NCBI GenBank assembly: GCA_020344215.1 | Contig: CP070815.1 | Span: forward strand, 1 to 64,000 | Origin: Gemmatimonadota bacterium | GTDB lineage: Bacteria; Gemmatimonadota; Gemmatimonadetes; Palauibacterales; KS3-K002 | Direction: 5' to 3' | DNA: 64,000 nucleotides | Shown: in pieces, positions 54,795 through 62,800 of the stretch | Position numbering within the stretch: position 1 is the first letter of the stretch | How the letters are laid out: each line of letters starts with the position of its first letter | The notes under the pieces: model-generated | Seen by the model: only the letters and a program-made list of their open reading frames with translations | Told to the model about the DNA's origin: nothing | The model's database searches: none | Translations under genes and position numbers: made by a program

Positions 54795-55757
54795 GTGACC
54801 GACACATCGTCCATCGATCCCAAGAGCCGGGAAATGATGCTGCTCTCGGGGACGGCTAACCAGCCGCTCTCCGCACGGATCGCCGCTGAGCTCGACGTCC
54901 CGCTCTGTTGCGTCACGATCGAGCGGTTCGCCGACGGTGAGATCTTCGTCAGGATCGACGAGAACGTTCGCGGTCGCGACGTCTTCATCATCCAATCGAC
55001 CTCGGCACCGGCCGAGAACATCATGGAGCTGCTGCTCCTAATCGATGCGGCGCAGCGCGCGTCCGCGGCCCGCGTAACGGCCGTCGTGCCCTACTTCGGA
55101 TATGGGCGCCAGGACCGAAAAGACCAGCCGCGCGTCGCGATCGGGGCCAAGCTGCTGGCCAACCTGATCGTCGAGGCGGGGGCGGACCGCGTTGTCTCGG
55201 TCGACCTGCACCAGCACCAGCTGCAGGCGTTCTTCGACATCCCGGTGGACCACCTCTACGCTCTGCCGGTCTTCGTCGAGCATTACGGCAAGCTCAGCCT
55301 CGAGCCGCTGGCCGTGGTGGCGAGCGATGTTGGGGCGGCGAAGATGGCTCGCGGCTACGCACGGAGATTGGGCGGTGAGATCGCGATGATCGACAAGCGC
55401 CGACCCGCCCCGAACGTGGCGGAGGTGGTCTCGGTGGTCGGTGATGTCGAGGGGAAGAACTGCTTGATCCCTGACGACATGATCGATACCGGCGGCACGA
55501 TGGTTGGTGCGGTGGAGGCGCTGAAGGAGAACGGCGCCCGGGACATCTATGTCTGCGCCACGCACGCCCTGTTGAGCGGACCGGCGGTCGAACGGCTGTC
55601 GGCGCTACCGGTCAAGGAGGTGGCAGTCTCGGACACCGTCCACGTGCCCGAGGAGAAGCACTGGCCGGGGCTGCGCATCCTATCGGTCGCCGAACTGCTG
55701 GCCAGAGCGATCCATTACATTCATGACAACGAGAGTGTCAGCAGCCTCTTCGAGTGA
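54795..55757 (+). CDS. prs: Ribose-phosphate pyrophosphokinase
   Basis: The protein has about 320 residues. It shows RFADGEIFVRIDENVRGRDVFIIQ, YFGYGRQDRKDQPRVAIGAK, VDLHQHQLQAFFDIPVDHL, the catalytic loop DKRRPAPNVAEV and the PRPP-binding DDMIDTGGTMVGA. It makes PRPP for nucleotides, His and Trp. I use GTG 54795 because AGGGG lies about 8 bp upstream; TTG 54789 is in frame too. The order prs-rplY-pth downstream is common in bacteria. Confidence 0.97.
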   Translation: MTDTSSIDPKSREMMLLSGTANQPLSARIAAELDVPLCCVTIERFADGEIFVRIDENVRGRDVFIIQSTSAPAENIMELLLLIDAAQRASAARVTAVVPYFGYGRQDRKDQPRVAIGAKLLANLIVEAGADRVVSVDLHQHQLQAFFDIPVDHLYALPVFVEHYGKLSLEPLAVVASDVGAAKMARGYARRLGGEIAMIDKRRPAPNVAEVVSVVGDVEGKNCLIPDDMIDTGGTMVGAVEALKENGARDIYVCATHALLSGPAVERLSALPVKEVAVSDTVHVPEEKHWPGLRILSVAELLARAIHYIHDNESVSSLFE

Positions 55758-55808
55758 GGAGCGACGCTCGGGCGGATACCCAGTCGAGAGTAAAGAAGGT
55801 GTGCGGCA

Positions 55809-56492
55809 ATGACTGCTAGAATGAAGTTGGAGGCTCAGCTGAGGAGCGACACCGGCAAAGGGGCGGCGCGCTCGCTGCGGCGCCAGGGGTATGTCCCTGC
55901 CGTCATCTACGGTTCCGGCGAGGAGACCCGATCCTGCCAGGTCGAATGGAAGCAGGTGGAGAGACTGGTGATGTCGGGCTCCTCCGAGAGCACGATCATC
56001 GATCTGAAGCTCGACGATGGCAGTACGTCGAGCGTGCTGATCCGCGAGGTACAGGTGCACCCTTACAGGTCCGAGGTCCTGCACATCGACTTCCTGGCCG
56101 TCCACAAGGGCGAGAAGGTGAAGCTGGAAGTGCCGGTGCGGATGGTGGGCGTGGCACCGGGGGTCAAGGAAGGCGGGATCATGGAGCACCTGCGGCACGA
56201 TGTCGAGATCCGCTGCATCCCGTCGAAGATCCCGGAGGCGCTGGAGCTCGATGTGTCGGGCATGAACATAGGCGACACCGTAACGGTCGCCGACCTCGTG
56301 CGGCTGGAAGGTGTCGAGATCCTGAGCGACGCCGCGGCCGCGATCGCTTCGCTTGTGCCGCCGGCCGTGCACAAGGTCGAGGAGGTCGAGGAGGTAGAAG
56401 AGGTCGAGGCCGCCCCCGAGGAGGAGGCCGAACCCGAGCTGGTCGGTCGTGGCAAGCCTGCCGAGGAGGAGGCTACGGAAGAGGAGCAGTAA
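55809..56492 (+). CDS. rplY: 50S ribosomal protein L25 (long CTC form)
   Basis: The protein has 227 residues. The N-terminal L25 domain (AQLRSDTGKGAARSLRRQGYVPAVIYGSG) binds 5S rRNA; the C-terminal TL5/CTC domain follows (VREVQVHPYRSEVLHIDFLAVHKGEKVKLEVPV). The acidic tail (EEVEEVEEVEAAPEEEAEPE) is typical of the long form. It sits between prs and pth. The pth start lies 2 bp after this stop, so the two are translationally coupled. Confidence 0.95.
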   Translation: MTARMKLEAQLRSDTGKGAARSLRRQGYVPAVIYGSGEETRSCQVEWKQVERLVMSGSSESTIIDLKLDDGSTSSVLIREVQVHPYRSEVLHIDFLAVHKGEKVKLEVPVRMVGVAPGVKEGGIMEHLRHDVEIRCIPSKIPEALELDVSGMNIGDTVTVADLVRLEGVEILSDAAAAIASLVPPAVHKVEEVEEVEEVEAAPEEEAEPELVGRGKPAEEEATEEEQ

Positions 56493-56494
56493 CT

Positions 56495-57082
56495 CTGAAA
56501 ACCGTAGTCGGACTGGGCAACCCGGGGGCCCGTTACGATGCCACGCGCCACAACGTCGGCTGGTGGCTCGTAGATCTGCTCAAGCGCCGCTGGTCCGCAA
56601 CTCCGTTCCAAGAAGAGGATCTCTGGCTCCGGTCGACCACCAAGCTGTCGGAGGTCGGCGAAGTCTGGCTGATCAAGCCGCTGACCTACATGAACCGGAG
56701 CGGGATGGCGCTTCGCGCGCTGCTCGAGTACGCGCCGCTCGACCTCGAGCGTGACCTTCTGGTCGTCGTCGACGACGTGGCGCTGGAGCCCGGCCGACCG
56801 CGCTTCCGGGCACGAGGCTCGGCGGGAAACCACAACGGGCTTCAGTCGATCGAGGATGTGCTCGGTACCCAGGAATACGCGCGCTTGAGGATCGGGGTCG
56901 GCGCGCCAGCGGGCGGCGCCGACCTGGCGGATTGGGTCCTCTCGGAATTCGACGACCCGGACGATGAAGATGCCGTCCTCGGTGTATTACCGCGCCTCGT
57001 GGAAGGGGTGGAAGTGTGGGCTCGGGAGGGTATAGAGGCGGCGATGAATCGGTACAATGCGCCTTTGGACGCCGACGAGTAG
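56495..57082 (+). CDS. pth: Peptidyl-tRNA hydrolase, apparent CTG start
   Basis: Its sequence KTVVGLGNPGARYDATRHNVGWWLVD, KPLTYMNRSGMAL, LLVVVDDVALEPGRPRFRARGSAGNHNGLQSIEDVLG and RLRIGVGAP matches Pth, with the catalytic His in RHNVG. No ATG, GTG or TTG lies between the upstream stop and the conserved first strand. The only sensible start is CTG 56495, seven bases after GAGGAG. It frees stalled peptidyl-tRNAs. The product is about 195 residues. Confidence 0.93.
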   Translation: MKTVVGLGNPGARYDATRHNVGWWLVDLLKRRWSATPFQEEDLWLRSTTKLSEVGEVWLIKPLTYMNRSGMALRALLEYAPLDLERDLLVVVDDVALEPGRPRFRARGSAGNHNGLQSIEDVLGTQEYARLRIGVGAPAGGADLADWVLSEFDDPDDEDAVLGVLPRLVEGVEVWAREGIEAAMNRYNAPLDADE

Positions 57083-57288
57083 GGTTGGACTCACTTATCG
57101 ACACCCGACATCGGATGCCCCGGTCTCAACTGAACCTCGATCTCCGTTTGCCCGATCTCCGATGATCAACGTTCAAGTAGCGGTGTCTCTTGACTGCTGA
57201 TCAGTGGGTCTCGGACATGTTCAGTTGAGAGCCATTCGGCGATCTGATGATTGAGTGTCGAGTGTTGGATATCGACTAAGGAGGGCTG

Positions 57289-59340
57289 GTGACCAACGTA
57301 GCTGTGACGTTTTCGGCGCCGCTGGGGCTCCTGGGGCTGATCGTGGCCGGGGCCATCTACCTGTACCTGAAGAAGCAGCCGGTCGGTACGGACTTGATGG
57401 CCGAGCTCGCCGGCCGGATCCGGGAGGGTGCCAGGGCGTTTCTCAAGCGAGAGTACTCGGTGCTCATCCCGTTCATCATCGTGGTGGCGGTCCTGTTGTA
57501 CGTAGCGCTGGGTTCACTGCCGACCTCGGCGGCGTACATCGGCGGCGCTCTCTGCTCGCTAATGGCCGGGTTCTTCGGTATGAACGCGGCGACCGAGGCC
57601 AACGTTCGCACCTCGGAAGCGGCGCGCGACTCAGGGCCGGGCAAGGCACTCCGCATCGCCTTCAACGGCGGCGCGGTGATGGGGCTGTCGGTAGGCAGCC
57701 TGGGACTCCTGGGCATCGGGGTAGTGCTGTTCGTGTTCGCCGGTGGACTGACCGACGATTCGGCCTTCAAGACGTTCAGCGAGGTGATCGCCGGCTTCGC
57801 CATGGGTGCCAGCTCGATCGCGCTCTTCGCACGTGTGGGCGGCGGCATCTACACGAAAGCCGCCGACGTCGGGGCCGACCTTGTTGGGAAAGTCGAGGCG
57901 GGGATACCTGAGGACGATCCGCGCAACCCGGCAACGATCGCCGACAACGTGGGCGACAACGTCGGTGACGTAGCCGGCATGGGGGCGGACATCTTCGAGT
58001 CCTACGTGGGCTCGGTCATCGCCACCATCGCCATCGGCGCCACGTCCGCGCAGATCATGTCGGTTCAGCGTCTCGAGGCGATCACGCTGCCGATCCTCTA
58101 CGTGATGGTCGGCCTGCTGGCGAGCATCATCGGCGTCTTTTCGCTGAAGGCCATGGAAAGGATGAACCCGGCGGCGGCGCTGCGTAACAGCACCTACATC
58201 GCGGCGGTGCTGTTCTGGGCGGTCGCGGCCTGGATAACGCTCGAGCTCGACATCTTCGCCGGCAACCCCGACTTCAGCGCGCTGGGTCCGTTCTGGGCCA
58301 TGTTAGGCGGCTCGCTGGTCGGGATCTTCATTGGGCTGTCCACCGAGTACTACACAGCGGCCAGGCCGATCAGGAAGATCGCCGAGGCGTCGCAAACAGG
58401 TGCGGCCACTAACATCATCGCCGGGCAAGCCGTCGGAATGATCTCGACCGCCGTCCCCGTGCTGCTCATCTGCGCGGCCATCTGGCTGGCTCACGAGTTC
58501 GCCGGTCTGTACGGGATCGGTATCGCGGCCGTCGGCATGCTGGCCACGGTGGGCGTGACGATGTCGGTGGACGCCTACGGTCCGGTCGCCGACAACGCCG
58601 GCGGCATCAGCGAGATGAGCGGTCTGGGTCCGTCGGTGCGCAGCATCACCGATGGCCTCGATGCCATCGGCAACACCACGGCCGCCATCGGCAAGGGCTT
58701 TGCCATAGGCTCCGCCGCGCTCACCGCGCTGGCGCTGTTCAGCGCCTATTCATCGGCGGTCGGCCTGCAGGAGACAGGGATCAACCTCGTGAGCCCGATC
58801 GTGGTCATCGGGGTCCTGATCGGCGGTACGCTGCCCTTCGTCATCGCGGCGCTAACCATGAACGCGGTCGGGCGCGCCGCCTCGGGGATGGTCACCGAGG
58901 TCCGCCGGCAGTTCAGGGAGATCCCCGGGCTCATGGAGGGCGAGGCGAAGCCGGACAGCGCGCGCTGCGTGGATATCTCGACCCGGGCGGCGCTGCGTGA
59001 GATGATCCTTCCTGGCCTCCTGGCGATCATCGCGCCGGTGCTCGTCGGCTCGTTTCTCGGTGTAGAGGCGCTGGGCGGCCTGCTGGCCGGCGCGACGCTG
59101 GCCGGCGTACTGCTGGCGCTCTACATGGCCAACGCCGGCGGCGCTTGGGATAATGCCAAGAAGTGGATCGAAGCGGGCAACCTGGGCGGCAAGGGCTCGG
59201 AGCCCCACAAAGCCGCGGTGGTCGGCGACACGGTCGGCGACCCGTTCAAGGATACGTCGGGCCCGTCGATGAACATTCTGATCAAGCTGATGAGCGTGGT
59301 CAGCCTGGTGCTGGCTCCGTTCTTCGTCGCGATCAGCTAA
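57289..59340 (+). CDS. hppA: Membrane-bound ion-translocating pyrophosphatase, K+-dependent type
   Basis: The protein has 683 residues, about 16 membrane helices and a GTG start after AAGGAGG. It carries the PPi-binding [46 protein letters not shown] region and a second acidic cluster [15 protein letters not shown] near the end. In [18 protein letters not shown] an Ala stands where K+-independent enzymes have Lys, indicating K+ dependence. It couples pyrophosphate hydrolysis to H+ and/or Na+ export; the ion cannot be fixed by eye. Confidence 0.95.
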   Translation: MTNVAVTFSAPLGLLGLIVAGAIYLYLKKQPVGTDLMAELAGRIREGARAFLKREYSVLIPFIIVVAVLLYVALGSLPTSAAYIGGALCSLMAGFFGMNAATEANVRTSEAARDSGPGKALRIAFNGGAVMGLSVGSLGLLGIGVVLFVFAGGLTDDSAFKTFSEVIAGFAMGASSIALFARVGGGIYTKAADVGADLVGKVEAGIPEDDPRNPATIADNVGDNVGDVAGMGADIFESYVGSVIATIAIGATSAQIMSVQRLEAITLPILYVMVGLLASIIGVFSLKAMERMNPAAALRNSTYIAAVLFWAVAAWITLELDIFAGNPDFSALGPFWAMLGGSLVGIFIGLSTEYYTAARPIRKIAEASQTGAATNIIAGQAVGMISTAVPVLLICAAIWLAHEFAGLYGIGIAAVGMLATVGVTMSVDAYGPVADNAGGISEMSGLGPSVRSITDGLDAIGNTTAAIGKGFAIGSAALTALALFSAYSSAVGLQETGINLVSPIVVIGVLIGGTLPFVIAALTMNAVGRAASGMVTEVRRQFREIPGLMEGEAKPDSARCVDISTRAALREMILPGLLAIIAPVLVGSFLGVEALGGLLAGATLAGVLLALYMANAGGAWDNAKKWIEAGNLGGKGSEPHKAAVVGDTVGDPFKDTSGPSMNILIKLMSVVSLVLAPFFVAIS

Positions 59341-59353
59341 CGGGCGGTGGTAT

Positions 59354-59394
59354 GGGGATTCTGGAATGTCGATTCGGGGATTCGAGAATTCGCG
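59354..59394. repeat. Dispersed intergenic repeat, second copy
   Basis: GGATTCTGGAATGTCGATTC resembles GGAATTCTCGAATGTCGATTC at 23657-23677 upstream of alaS. In this copy the unit is followed by an inverted tail (GGGGATTCGAGAATTCGCG). Both copies lie just upstream of housekeeping genes. Confidence 0.5.
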
Positions 59395-59444
59395 CCGGCG
59401 TTCGCTGTTGGAGGTTCGACTTCCGACGCTCATATTGAAGTACA

Positions 59445-60539
59445 ATGAGCCGCGCTTTGAGGGCCGGCATCGTAGGGCTACCCAACGCCGGCAAGTCCAC
59501 CCTGTTCAACGCGCTCACTGCATCGAGCGTGCCAGCCGAGGCCTACCCGTTTACGACCATTGACCCGAACGTCGGCGTAGTCGAGGTCCCCGATCCACGG
59601 CTCGATCGGATCTTCGAGTTGGTGCGGCCGCCGCAGAAAGTCCCGGCAGTCGTCGAGTTCGTCGATATCGCCGGCTTGGTGGAGGGCGCCCACCGCGGTG
59701 AAGGTCTCGGCAATCGCTTTCTGGCACACATCCGAGAGGTCGAAGCGCTCGTCCACGTGGTCCGCTGCTTCGATGACGCCAATGTCGCCCACCCCGCCGC
59801 GAGCGTGGATCCGCTGCGCGACGTCGGCATGGTCGAGACGGAGTTATTGCTGGCAGACCTGGAGACCGTCGAGCGGCGACTCGATCGCACAGAGCGCGTG
59901 GCCCGCAGCGGGGATCGCGATGCTCAGCGGGAGAGCGAGTTCCTGCACCGGCTGCGGGATTGGCTCGGCGAAGGCCGCCCCGCACGTGAGCTGGAGTGCC
60001 GCAAAGAGGAGTGCGAAGTCCTCGGCTCCCTGTTCCTCCTGACCGGCAAGGCCGTTCTCTACCTGGCAAATGTCGCGGAGTCCGGGGCTGCCGGCGACGA
60101 CCAGCGGGCCACGGCGTTGGCGGACGCCGTCGGGGCCGACGCGGTCCTCGCTCTCTGCTGCCAGCTCGAGGCAGACCTCCTCAGCCTCGAGCCCGAGGAG
60201 CGACTGGAGTACATGGAAGCGTTGGGGCTGGACCGCCCCGGGGTCGAACGCCTGATCCGCCTGACCTACGAGCTCCTGGGCCTGATCACCTTCTTCACCT
60301 TCAACGAGAAGGAGGTCCGGGCGTGGACGGTCCGCCGTGGGACCCTCGCACCCCAGGCCGCCGGGGTCGTGCACACCGACTTCGAGAAAGGTTTCATTCG
60401 GGCTGAGACGGTGAGCTACGACGACTTGGTGACCGCCGGGTCGCTGAAGGCGGCCAGGGAGGAAGGGTTGGTGCGGGCGGAGGGGCGCGAGCACCTCGTT
60501 GAGGACGGCGACATACTGCTATTCCGGGCCCAGGCTTAA
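59445..60539 (+). CDS. ychF: Obg-like ATPase YchF
   Basis: The 364-residue protein has G1 [16 protein letters not shown], switch region [19 protein letters not shown]3 [22 protein letters not shown], an antiparallel coiled-coil insert (residues about 125-200), and the C-terminal TGS domain ([38 protein letters not shown]). It binds ribosomes and prefers ATP in the family. The ATG is 104 bp after the pyrophosphatase stop. Confidence 0.97.
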   Translation: MSRALRAGIVGLPNAGKSTLFNALTASSVPAEAYPFTTIDPNVGVVEVPDPRLDRIFELVRPPQKVPAVVEFVDIAGLVEGAHRGEGLGNRFLAHIREVEALVHVVRCFDDANVAHPAASVDPLRDVGMVETELLLADLETVERRLDRTERVARSGDRDAQRESEFLHRLRDWLGEGRPARELECRKEECEVLGSLFLLTGKAVLYLANVAESGAAGDDQRATALADAVGADAVLALCCQLEADLLSLEPEERLEYMEALGLDRPGVERLIRLTYELLGLITFFTFNEKEVRAWTVRRGTLAPQAAGVVHTDFEKGFIRAETVSYDDLVTAGSLKAAREEGLVRAEGREHLVEDGDILLFRAQA

Positions 60540-60625
60540 AGCTGCGGGCGGAGCTTGAACTCGGGGCCAGGTTCGGCTAGGTTTGGCCTGTTTCAGGTTC
60601 GCCTGCTCTTACAGAAAACCTGCTC

Positions 60626-60646
60626 CGCCCACGGTCACCGGGCGGG
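60626..60646 (+). promoter_or_regulatory. Hairpin in the rpsF leader
   Basis: CCGCCC (60626-60631) pairs exactly with GGGCGG (60641-60646) around a 9-nt loop ACGGTCACC, 49 bp before the rpsF start. A longer-range pairing GGGCGGAGC (60547-60555) with GCTCCGCCC (60623-60631) is possible and mutually exclusive with it. rpsF leaders in many bacteria bind an S6:S18 complex; this is a candidate for that control. Confidence 0.4.
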
Positions 60647-60694
60647 GCCGCACGGGGCTCGCGCCATCGAGCTCTGACCAAAGGGAGGTGACGC

Positions 60695-61066
60695 ATGCGC
60701 GATTACGAGATCGTCTACATCTTCGATTCCGCCCTCGATCGTTCCGTCATCGATCAGAAGCTGGAGCGCTTCAACGACCTTGCCACAGGCAACGGCGCGG
60801 GGGAGGTCCTTGCCGTCGAGCACTGGGGCAAGCGGCAGCTCGCCTATCCCATCAACAAGCACGATAACGGCTACTACGTGGTGGTGCAGTTCCGGGTGGA
60901 CCCGGAGAACCTGCCGGAATTCGAGCGAGCGATCAAGCTCGACGAGCAGGTCTTGAGGTATCTGGTGGTTCTCTCCGAAGGAGAGCTTCCGACGCCGCGT
61001 TCGGCGACCGAGCCGGCAGCGCGGTTCAAGTCGGAAGATGAGGACGAGGTCGATGAAGATGAGTAG
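60695..61066 (+). CDS. rpsF: 30S ribosomal protein S6
   Basis: The protein has 123 residues after a GGGAGGTG site. It shows S6 features: RDYEIVYIFDSALD, VLAVEHWGKRQLAYPINKHDNGYYVVVQF and LDEQVLRYLVV. An acidic C-terminal tail (SEDEDEVDEDE) extends past the core fold, as in many S6 proteins. It binds S18 in the 30S platform and opens the rpsF-rpsR-DUF2232-rplI cluster. Confidence 0.97.
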   Translation: MRDYEIVYIFDSALDRSVIDQKLERFNDLATGNGAGEVLAVEHWGKRQLAYPINKHDNGYYVVVQFRVDPENLPEFERAIKLDEQVLRYLVVLSEGELPTPRSATEPAARFKSEDEDEVDEDE

Positions 61067-61130
61067 TGAGCCGGTTGACGCCATTGCGTTCCGGTCTTAT
61101 GGAAGGAAACCGAAAACGGATAGGCGGTAG

Positions 61131-61355
61131 ATGATGAGAAGGAGAAGGAAGCCCTGCCACCTCTGTGAGTCGAAAATCGACCTCATAGACTACAAGGATG
61201 AGCAGCTGCTCTCGCGCTTCGTCACGGAGCGCGGCAAGATCGTTCCGAGCCGGATAACGGGAACCTGTGCGCCGCATCAGCGGCAGCTGACCCGCGCGAT
61301 CAAGCGCGGCCGATTCTTGGCGCTGCTGCCCTACGTGGAAGACTACCGGCGCTAG
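61131..61355 (+). CDS. rpsR: 30S ribosomal protein S18
   Basis: The protein has 74 residues: [66 protein letters not shown]. Cys pairs CHLC and the later TCAPH give a C+ zinc-binding form. It starts at ATG 61131 or 61134. It is 64 bp after rpsF. No ssb lies between them, unlike the common rpsF-ssb-rpsR order. Confidence 0.97.
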   Translation: MMRRRRKPCHLCESKIDLIDYKDEQLLSRFVTERGKIVPSRITGTCAPHQRQLTRAIKRGRFLALLPYVEDYRR

Positions 61356-62279
61356 GTGGCCGTTATGTCTGACCGCGGGACGCTGGCGCGGGCCGTCGGG
61401 TTCGGGCTTGTGACCGTCGTCTTTGCGCCGGTTCCACCGCTCGTGCTGGTGGGCCTGCCGCTGGCGCTGTTGCTCGTGGCCACGGGGACGAGGAACGTGT
61501 GGCTTGGAATCGTCGTTGCCGCGGTTGCCGGCCTGGCTCTGGCGGGTGAGCGCAACGCTCTCTGGTGGTTCGCGCGGGGCTGGCCGCTGTTGCTGGGGGG
61601 AATGTACGTGCTGGCGGCGGCCTGGCGGCCGGGATGGAACTTCACAGCGACCGCCCTGGCGGCGCTTGGCACGGCGGCGGCGGCGGCGGCTGCCATGTTC
61701 ATGATGAGCCCCGGCGCCTGGCTCGACGTCGATACGGTTATGGCCGCGCAGGTGGGTAGCGAGGTTGAGGCATGGAGCGCGCGGTTGAACCTGGCAGGCG
61801 ACGAGACGGCTCAGGGTGTGCTGAGCCAGGCCGTGGGAGTGCAGGTCGCCTTGTTTCCGGCGTTGCTCGGCGTCAGCTCGCTCGGGGCGCTCGGCCTGGC
61901 CGTCGCGGTTCGGGATTGGATGTCCGGAGATGCCGGTCGGGCCTTCGGGCGGCTGCGAAGCTTCAGCTTCAGCGACCACTTAGTGTGGGTCTGGCTTCTC
62001 GGTCTGGCGTTGATCGTTGCGCCGATCGGAAGCGTCGCCGACCGGATCGGCGGCAACGCAGTGTTGTTCATGGGGCTGTTGTACGTGCTAAGGGGGTTCG
62101 CCGTCCTGCTGAGCTTGGTGGGCGGCATCTCGGTTCTAATGGGCGTCGTAGGCGGCCTGCTGGCGGTGTTGCTCTACCCCCTGCTTGCCTTCTTCCTGGC
62201 GGTGGCTCTGATTGTGGGGTTGGGTGACACCTGGCTCAACATCCGGGGGCGCCTCCGGTCTCGAGAGGCCGCGCAATGA
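61356..62279 (+). CDS. DUF2232 (YybS-like) membrane protein
   Basis: The protein has 307 residues and about eight to nine hydrophobic segments, starting directly at the rpsR stop (GTG 61356, or ATG 61365). The sequence shows the DUF2232 pattern: LVTVVFAPVPPLVLVGLPLALLLVATG at the start, and FGRLRSFSFSDHLVWVWLLGLALIV followed by LYVLRGFAVLLSL in the second half. Members of this family are often found between rpsR and rplI. The role is unknown; the fold resembles S components of transporters. Confidence 0.85.
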   Translation: MAVMSDRGTLARAVGFGLVTVVFAPVPPLVLVGLPLALLLVATGTRNVWLGIVVAAVAGLALAGERNALWWFARGWPLLLGGMYVLAAAWRPGWNFTATALAALGTAAAAAAAMFMMSPGAWLDVDTVMAAQVGSEVEAWSARLNLAGDETAQGVLSQAVGVQVALFPALLGVSSLGALGLAVAVRDWMSGDAGRAFGRLRSFSFSDHLVWVWLLGLALIVAPIGSVADRIGGNAVLFMGLLYVLRGFAVLLSLVGGISVLMGVVGGLLAVLLYPLLAFFLAVALIVGLGDTWLNIRGRLRSREAAQ

Positions 62280-62333
62280 TTCGCGTACCGATGACACGAC
62301 CTCTGGCAAAGATACTGGATCTGGAGTGGTAGC

Positions 62334-62798
62334 GTGGCAAGAACTCAAGACGTGATTCTCAGAAGGAAGGTCGACAACCTCGGCGACGTTGGCGATGTTG
62401 TCAGCGTAAGACGCGGCTACGCACGCAACTACCTACTGCCCCAGGGGCTTGCCTACGCGGCGACGGAGCAGAACCGTCGGCTATTGGAGCAGGAGCGCGC
62501 AGCGGCCCTGATGGCGGAGGATCGAGACCGCAGCAAGGCCGCTGCGCTGGCCGAGCGCCTCGACGGGATCTCGATCACGTTCTCCATGCTGGCCGGAGAA
62601 GAGGGCAAGCTCTACGGCTCTGTAGGCCCGCGCGACATCGCGTCGAAGCTCGGTGAAGATGGCTACGACGTGCACGCTAAACACGTGCTGCTGGTCGAGC
62701 CGATCAAGGCTCTCGGCGTCTACTCCGTAGCGATCAGACTGTACCCGGAAGTAGAGGCTTCGGTCAAAGTCTGGGTCATCAAGGAGGAAGGGGAGTAG
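62334..62798 (+). CDS. rplI: 50S ribosomal protein L9
   Basis: The protein has 154 residues with a GTG start. The N-terminal RNA-binding part is VILRRKVDNLGDVGDVVSVRRGYARNYLLPQGLAYAAT. The long connecting helix (residues about 42-76) and C-terminal domain (GKLYGSVGPRDIASKL, LYPEVEASVKVWVI) follow. It ends 2 bp before the next reading frame. Confidence 0.96.
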   Translation: MARTQDVILRRKVDNLGDVGDVVSVRRGYARNYLLPQGLAYAATEQNRRLLEQERAAALMAEDRDRSKAAALAERLDGISITFSMLAGEEGKLYGSVGPRDIASKLGEDGYDVHAKHVLLVEPIKALGVYSVAIRLYPEVEASVKVWVIKEEGE

Positions 62799-62800
62799 AT

